Source: Thermaceae bacterium | Lineage (GTDB): Bacteria > Deinococcota > Deinococci > Deinococcales > Marinithermaceae | NCBI GenBank assembly: GCA_015490435.1 | Contig: WFXV01000017.1 | Location: 1-7,612, forward strand | Length of the DNA: 7,612 nt | Reading direction: 5' to 3' | Shown here: positions 5,234 to 7,612 of the stretch, piece after piece | Layout: the number at the start of each line of letters is the position of its first letter | How positions within the stretch are numbered: the stretch's first letter is position 1 | Position numbers and translations under genes: made by a program | The notes under the pieces: generated by a model | What the model was told of the DNA's origin: nothing | Seen by the model: the letters and a program-made list of their open reading frames with translations, nothing else | Database searches by the model: none

Positions 5234-5891
5234 GTGCCACCAACCGGCGTCCAAGGGCTGCTCCGAACGCTCCGCGTCCGCCGGCCGGAGGTCTTCCGGC
5301 ACGGCGAACGGGTCGCCCGCCTCATGGACGCGATGGCCCGGCAGCTCGGGGTGGGCGAGGTGGAACGGGCCCGCTGGCGGGCCGGGGCGCGGCTCCACGA
5401 CGTGGGCAAGCTGCTCTTGCCCAAGGCCCTGCTCGAGGCCCGGGGTCCGCTTTCCCCGGAGGACCGCGCGCGCCTCGAGCGGCACGTGGAGGCGGGCGCC
5501 GCCCTGCTCTGGGACTATCTAAGCCCCCGCGCCTTCGCCCCCCTTGCTCCCCTTCGTGTACCTCCACCACGAGCAATACGACGGAAACGGTTACCACCTG
5601 GGGCTCGAGGGGAACGCGCTGCCCCTGGAAGTCGCCCTGCTCTCGGTGGCCGACGCCTACGCCGCCATGCGGGAAGACCGCCTCTACCAGCGCGCGAAGA
5701 CCCACGACCAAGCCATGAGGGAGCTCGCCGCCTGCGCCGGGCGGCAGTTCCACCCCCGCGCGGTGGAGGTCTTCCTCGCCGCCTTTAAGACCCCGGTCGC
5801 CCGCTACTCGCCCTCTTCGAGCGCCTTGATCTCCTCGATGAACCGCTCCACGCTGTCGAACTCCCGGTACACGCTGGCGAACCGGATGTAG
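5234..5891 (+). pseudogene. Stand-alone HD-GYP domain phosphodiesterase, split by a +1 frameshift
   Basis: Two frames together encode one HD-GYP protein, a family that hydrolyses cyclic di-nucleotides such as c-di-GMP. The first frame starts at the GTG at 5234. It holds FRHGERVARLM (21-31) and the metal-binding GARLHDVGKLLLPKAL (51-66, H55, D56), then degenerates after residue 103. The second frame, from about 5541, continues LPFVYLHHEQYDGNGYH, the HHExxDGxGY motif, followed by the conserved SVADAYAAMREDRLYQRA. Dropping one base in the C-run at 5538-5543 joins them into a 218-residue protein without sensor or output domains, slightly longer than the core domain. The canonical GYP proline is histidine here. 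Left uncorrected, the first frame would run to a stop at 5788 with unrelated sequence. The last 88 bp overlap nrdR antisense. It may be a real pseudogene, a sequencing error, or a programmed slippage site. Both halves keep intact motifs, which suggests recent or apparent damage. Confidence 0.8.
5538..5543 (+). other. Frameshift site: run of six C's in the HD-GYP gene
   Basis: The run CCCCCC sits where the HD half and the GYP half change frame. Five C's would give uninterrupted coding (A-P-L-L-P-F-V-Y). Homopolymers of this kind are common sites of sequencing error, strand slippage or polymerase slippage. Confidence 0.7.
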
Positions 5892-6250
5892 GCCACCGGG
5901 TCGAGCTCCTTCAAGAACGCCATCGCCCGGCGGCCGATCTCCTCCGAGCTGATCTCGGGGCCCTCCACCTGGTCCTCGAAGGTGTAGGCGAAGCGCTTCA
6001 AGCGCTCGGGGTCCACCGGGCGCTTTTCGCAGGCGAGCAAGAGGCCCCGAAGGAGCTTGTCGGGGTCGAAGGCCTCGCGCTTGCCCGAGCGCTTTTTCAC
6101 CATCAGGGGCTCGAGCTGGGGGCGTTCGTAGGTGGTGAAGCGCCGCCCACACTGGACGCACTCCCGCCGGCGGCGGATGGCGAGGCCCCCGTCCACCGGC
6201 CTGGAGTCCACCACCCGGGTATCGGCGGCACCGCAATAGGGGCACTTCAT
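5804..6250 (-). CDS. nrdR: Transcriptional repressor NrdR
   Basis: A 148-residue repressor of ribonucleotide reductase genes, full length for the family. The N-terminal zinc ribbon uses C3, C6, C31 and C34 (CPYC and CVQC), with the conserved DSRPVDGGLAIRRRREC between. An ATP-cone domain follows (about 49-139), beginning LMVKKRSGKREAFD and including EEIGRRAM and YIRFASVYREF (121-131). ATP/dATP binding there tunes oligomeric state and DNA binding. The ATG at 6250 overlaps the stop of the upstream SDR-like gene as ATGA and has no Shine-Dalgarno, so translation is probably coupled. The 3' end lies antisense to the HD-GYP tail. No nrd genes are in the window and I see no NrdR-box pair here, so its targets are elsewhere. 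Identification is secure. Confidence 0.97.
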   Translation of the reverse strand: MKCPYCGAADTRVVDSRPVDGGLAIRRRRECVQCGRRFTTYERPQLEPLMVKKRSGKREAFDPDKLLRGLLLACEKRPVDPERLKRFAYTFEDQVEGPEISSEEIGRRAMAFLKELDPVAYIRFASVYREFDSVERFIEEIKALEEGE

Positions 6251-6957
6251 GGCAGGTCGGCGAGGAGGTCATAGAGCTCGGGCGGCGTGGGCGGCTCGGG
6301 GAGGCGCACCCGGAGCACCTCGCCGTGGACCCCCTCGGAGACCATCGAGCCGAGGCCCAAGACGGCCCGGACCAGCGGGCGGTCGTACTCCTCCCCGGCG
6401 GGCTCGCGGCTCGGGATCACGCCGTTCACCCGGACCTCCTCGGGGAAGACCGCGCTCGCCCCTTCGATCAGCCCCGCCACCGCCCCGCGCACCGCGGCCA
6501 CGTGGGGCTCCTGGCGCTTCAAGGGGGGCAGGACGAGGACCACGAAGCCCCCACCCGCCAGGTACTTGAGGCCGTGCTGCAAGACCAAAAGGCTCGACTT
6601 GACGTCGGCGTTCAGGAGCTCGTGCCACTCGGCCTCGAGGAGCTCGGTGAAGGAGGTCTGGCTTTGCCCCCGGGTCACGTGCACGATGCCGTCCAAGACG
6701 CCGAAGAGCTCATCCACCTTGGCGAAGGTGGTGACCACGTCCAGGGCCACCGAGAGGTCGCCGCGGATCGGGATCGCCCCACCCCCCCGCTCTTCTACCT
6801 CGCTGGCCACCTGGGTGGCGAGCTCGACGTCGGGATCCACGGCGATCACGGTGGCGCCGGCGGCGCCGTAGGCCAGGGCGAGCTCGCGCCCGTAGCCCCG
6901 CCCGGCCCCGGTGATCATCACCACCCGCTTCTCTAGCCCGAGCAGGTCGGAATCCAT
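6247..6957 (-). CDS. Short-chain dehydrogenase-like protein with degenerate active site
   Basis: A 236-residue Rossmann-fold protein of the SDR superfamily. The nucleotide-binding part is intact: TGAGRGYG (16-23), D41 at the end of beta-2 (suggesting NAD(H) over NADP(H)), and GDL (66-68). N116 fits the tetrad asparagine. The rest of the active site is not conserved. The usual NNAG is replaced by HVTRG (93-97), the catalytic serine region reads VLPPLK (142-147), and where YxxxK should align, next to AVAGL, the sequence has V153 and R157. It probably binds a dinucleotide without normal SDR catalysis; that is inference. The ATG at 6957 lacks a clear Shine-Dalgarno. Its stop overlaps the nrdR start, so the two are co-translated. 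It might sense redox state or simply be a diverged enzyme. Confidence 0.85.
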   Translation of the reverse strand: MDSDLLGLEKRVVMITGAGRGYGRELALAYGAAGATVIAVDPDVELATQVASEVEERGGGAIPIRGDLSVALDVVTTFAKVDELFGVLDGIVHVTRGQSQTSFTELLEAEWHELLNADVKSSLLVLQHGLKYLAGGGFVVLVLPPLKRQEPHVAAVRGAVAGLIEGASAVFPEEVRVNGVIPSREPAGEEYDRPLVRAVLGLGSMVSEGVHGEVLRVRLPEPPTPPELYDLLADLP

Positions 6958-6984
6958 GCTTACTGCATTCTTGCACGGCCGGGA

Positions 6985-7013
6985 ACTTTACAAAAGACCG
7001 GCGGGAGGCTAAA
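6985..7013 (-). promoter_or_regulatory. Probable promoter of the SDR-nrdR operon
   Basis: On the minus strand TTTAGC (7008-7013) and TAAAGT (6985-6990) are separated by exactly 17 bp. The -10 matches at four of six bases and the -35 at three. Transcription would start near 6978, about 20 nt before the ATG. It covers the same DNA as the tRNA promoter. Confidence 0.4.
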
Positions 7014-7015
7014 AT
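6987..7015 (+). promoter_or_regulatory. Promoter of tRNA-Arg
   Basis: TTTACA (6987-6992) and TAAAAT (7010-7015) each match the consensus at five of six bases and are exactly 17 bp apart. The predicted start is near 7022, about 22 nt before the mature tRNA. This is the best sigma-70-type promoter in the window, as expected for a stable RNA. Confidence 0.8.
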
Positions 7016-7023
7016 CGTATTTC

Positions 7024-7039
7024 GCCGGAGGGTTCCGGC
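7024..7039 (+). other. Hairpin in the 5' leader of pre-tRNA-Arg
   Basis: GCCGGA (7024-7029) and TCCGGC (7034-7039) form a perfect 6-bp stem with a GGGT loop, ending four bases before the mature tRNA 5' end. It may influence RNase P processing or keep the G+C-rich leader from mispairing with the tRNA. Confidence 0.5.
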
Positions 7040-7043
7040 TCGC

Positions 7044-7120
7044 GGGCCCGTAGCTCAGTTGGATAGAGCGGCTGACTACGGATCAGCAGGTCAGGGGTTC
7101 GAGTCCTCTCGGGCCCGCCA
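7044..7120 (+). tRNA. tRNA-Arg (anticodon ACG)
   Basis: A complete 77-nt cloverleaf. The acceptor stem GGGCCCG (7044-7050) pairs with CGGGCCC (7110-7116), with discriminator G and encoded CCA (7118-7120). The D arm is GCTC/GAGC. The anticodon stem GCTGA/TCAGC holds loop CTACGGA, with anticodon ACG at 7078-7080. The T arm has the loop TTCGAGT. The wobble A is expected to be edited to inosine, reading CGU, CGC and CGA. It has its own promoter and terminator, so it is a single-gene unit. Confidence 0.97.
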
Positions 7121-7124
7121 AGAG

Positions 7125-7148
7125 ACCCCGCCCACGTGGCGGGGTTTT
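7125..7148 (+). terminator. Intrinsic terminator of tRNA-Arg
   Basis: ACCCCGCC (7125-7132) pairs with GGCGGGGT (7138-7145) around a five-base loop and is followed by a T-run (TTTT from 7145). It begins five bases after the tRNA CCA end. Confidence 0.88.
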
Positions 7149-7170
7149 CGCTTCCCTCATGGCCTCGGCG

Positions 7171-7176
7171 TAAACT
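7171..7176 (+). promoter_or_regulatory. -10 box for a probably leaderless MFS transporter mRNA
   Basis: TAAACT followed by GGGCCCC ends seven bases before the ATG at 7184. There is no Shine-Dalgarno. The GGG after the -10 fits the discriminator preferred by Thermus sigma A. The -35 region is poor. Confidence 0.45.
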
Positions 7177-7183
7177 GGGCCCC

Positions 7184-7612
7184 ATGTCGCCCACGGGGCT
7201 TTTGTTCCTCACCCTCTTCAATAGCATCCTGGGGCTTTCGATCCTCTTTCCCATCATCGGTCCCCTGGCGCGGGAACTCGGCCTCACCGAGTTCCAGACC
7301 GGCCTCTTCTCCACCGCCTACGCCTTCATGCAGTTTTTGATGAGCCCCTACTGGGGAAGGAAGAGCGAGGAAGTGGGGCGCAAACCCATCCTGCTCGTGG
7401 GGATCCTCGGGTTTTCGGCCTCGTTCTTCCTCTTTGCCGTCTTCGCCCAGCTGCGCTTCGCCGGGGTGCTCGGGGTGGGGACCACCTTCCTGCTCTTGCT
7501 CCTCGCCCGGCTGGTGGGCGGCACCTTTTCCTCCGCCACCCTGCCCACCGCCCAGGCCTACGTCGCCGACATCACCGGACGGGCGGAGCGCACCGCCGGC
7601 ATGGCGCTGATC
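7184..7612 (+). CDS. MFS transporter, efflux (DHA1-like) type, N-terminal 143 residues
   Basis: The frame opens at the ATG at 7184 and runs off the window after 143 codons. The peptide begins MSPTGLLFLTLFNSILGLSI. It shows four hydrophobic segments (about 5-28, 40-57, 69-90 and 94-125). The cytoplasmic loop after the second is GRKSEEVGRKP (58-68), the MFS motif A, with Glu in place of the usual Asp. After the fourth segment AYVADITGRAERTAGM matches the conserved region of TetA-like proton-driven drug exporters. Substrate cannot be told; a multidrug or tetracycline-type exporter is the closest description. The start is fixed by the hydrophobic N terminus and by the -10 box seven bases upstream, since no Shine-Dalgarno exists. 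It follows the tRNA terminator, so it is likely transcribed alone. Confidence 0.9.
   Translation, partial: MSPTGLLFLTLFNSILGLSILFPIIGPLARELGLTEFQTGLFSTAYAFMQFLMSPYWGRKSEEVGRKPILLVGILGFSASFFLFAVFAQLRFAGVLGVGTTFLLLLLARLVGGTFSSATLPTAQAYVADITGRAERTAGMALI

Noticed and set aside
5322..6272. Minus-strand open frame of about 316 codons
   Set aside because: It is out of frame with nrdR and lies over both nrdR and HD-GYP coding sequence; the composition is shadow-like.
6958..7043. NrdR boxes upstream of the SDR-nrdR operon
   Set aside because: I see no pair of A+T-rich palindromic NrdR-type boxes; the only structure is the overlapping promoters.
1..7612. CRISPR array, insertion sequence or tRNA-associated integration site
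   Set aside because: No spaced repeats, transposase or integrase motifs, or duplicated tRNA 3' end are seen within the window.

Overview
The window looks like chromosomal DNA of a high-G+C bacterium of the Deinococcus-Thermus group, most likely Thermaceae (Thermus, Meiothermus, Oceanithermus or Marinithermus type). The reasons are codon use dominated by GCC, CTC, GAG and GGG, very tight packing with 4-bp start/stop overlaps, several genes with a -10 box 6-7 nt before the start codon, G-rich sequence after several -10 boxes, and the gene content. The genus assignment is inference. No stretch over 300 bases lacks a gene.

Left part (1-2521, all minus strand). A gene cut by the window edge (1-155) is unrecognised, lower in G+C than its neighbours, and preceded by a 9-bp perfect inverted repeat that overlaps its ribosome-binding site. 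Next, an acyl-CoA dehydrogenase (718-1899) and a PaaI-type thioesterase (239-721) form a translationally coupled pair for acyl-CoA metabolism. Upstream lies a translin-family protein (1943-2521), a nucleic-acid-binding family common in eukaryotes and archaea but uncommon in bacteria.

Middle (2522-5190, plus strand). A one-domain S1 RNA-binding protein is divergent from the translin gene across 94 bp. It ends in a strong hairpin, followed by a complete tungstate ABC transporter operon in order: binding protein (tupA), permease (tupB), ATPase (tupC). Each gene overlaps the next by 4 bp.

Right part (5191-7612). A small stand-alone HD-GYP phosphodiesterase is split by a +1 frameshift in a run of six C's. 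Its 3' end overlaps tail-to-tail with nrdR. nrdR is coupled to an upstream short-chain dehydrogenase-like gene whose catalytic Ser, Tyr and Lys appear to be lost. That operon diverges from a tRNA-Arg(ACG) gene, and the two predicted promoters occupy the same 31 bp. After the tRNA terminator begins an MFS efflux-type transporter, cut by the window end.

The points most worth following are the bacterial translin next to an S1 protein, the apparently non-catalytic SDR coupled to nrdR, the overlapping tRNA/nrdR promoters, the HD-GYP frameshift, and the recurring leaderless start geometry. I found no CRISPR array, no insertion sequence, and no clear novel multi-gene defence system.
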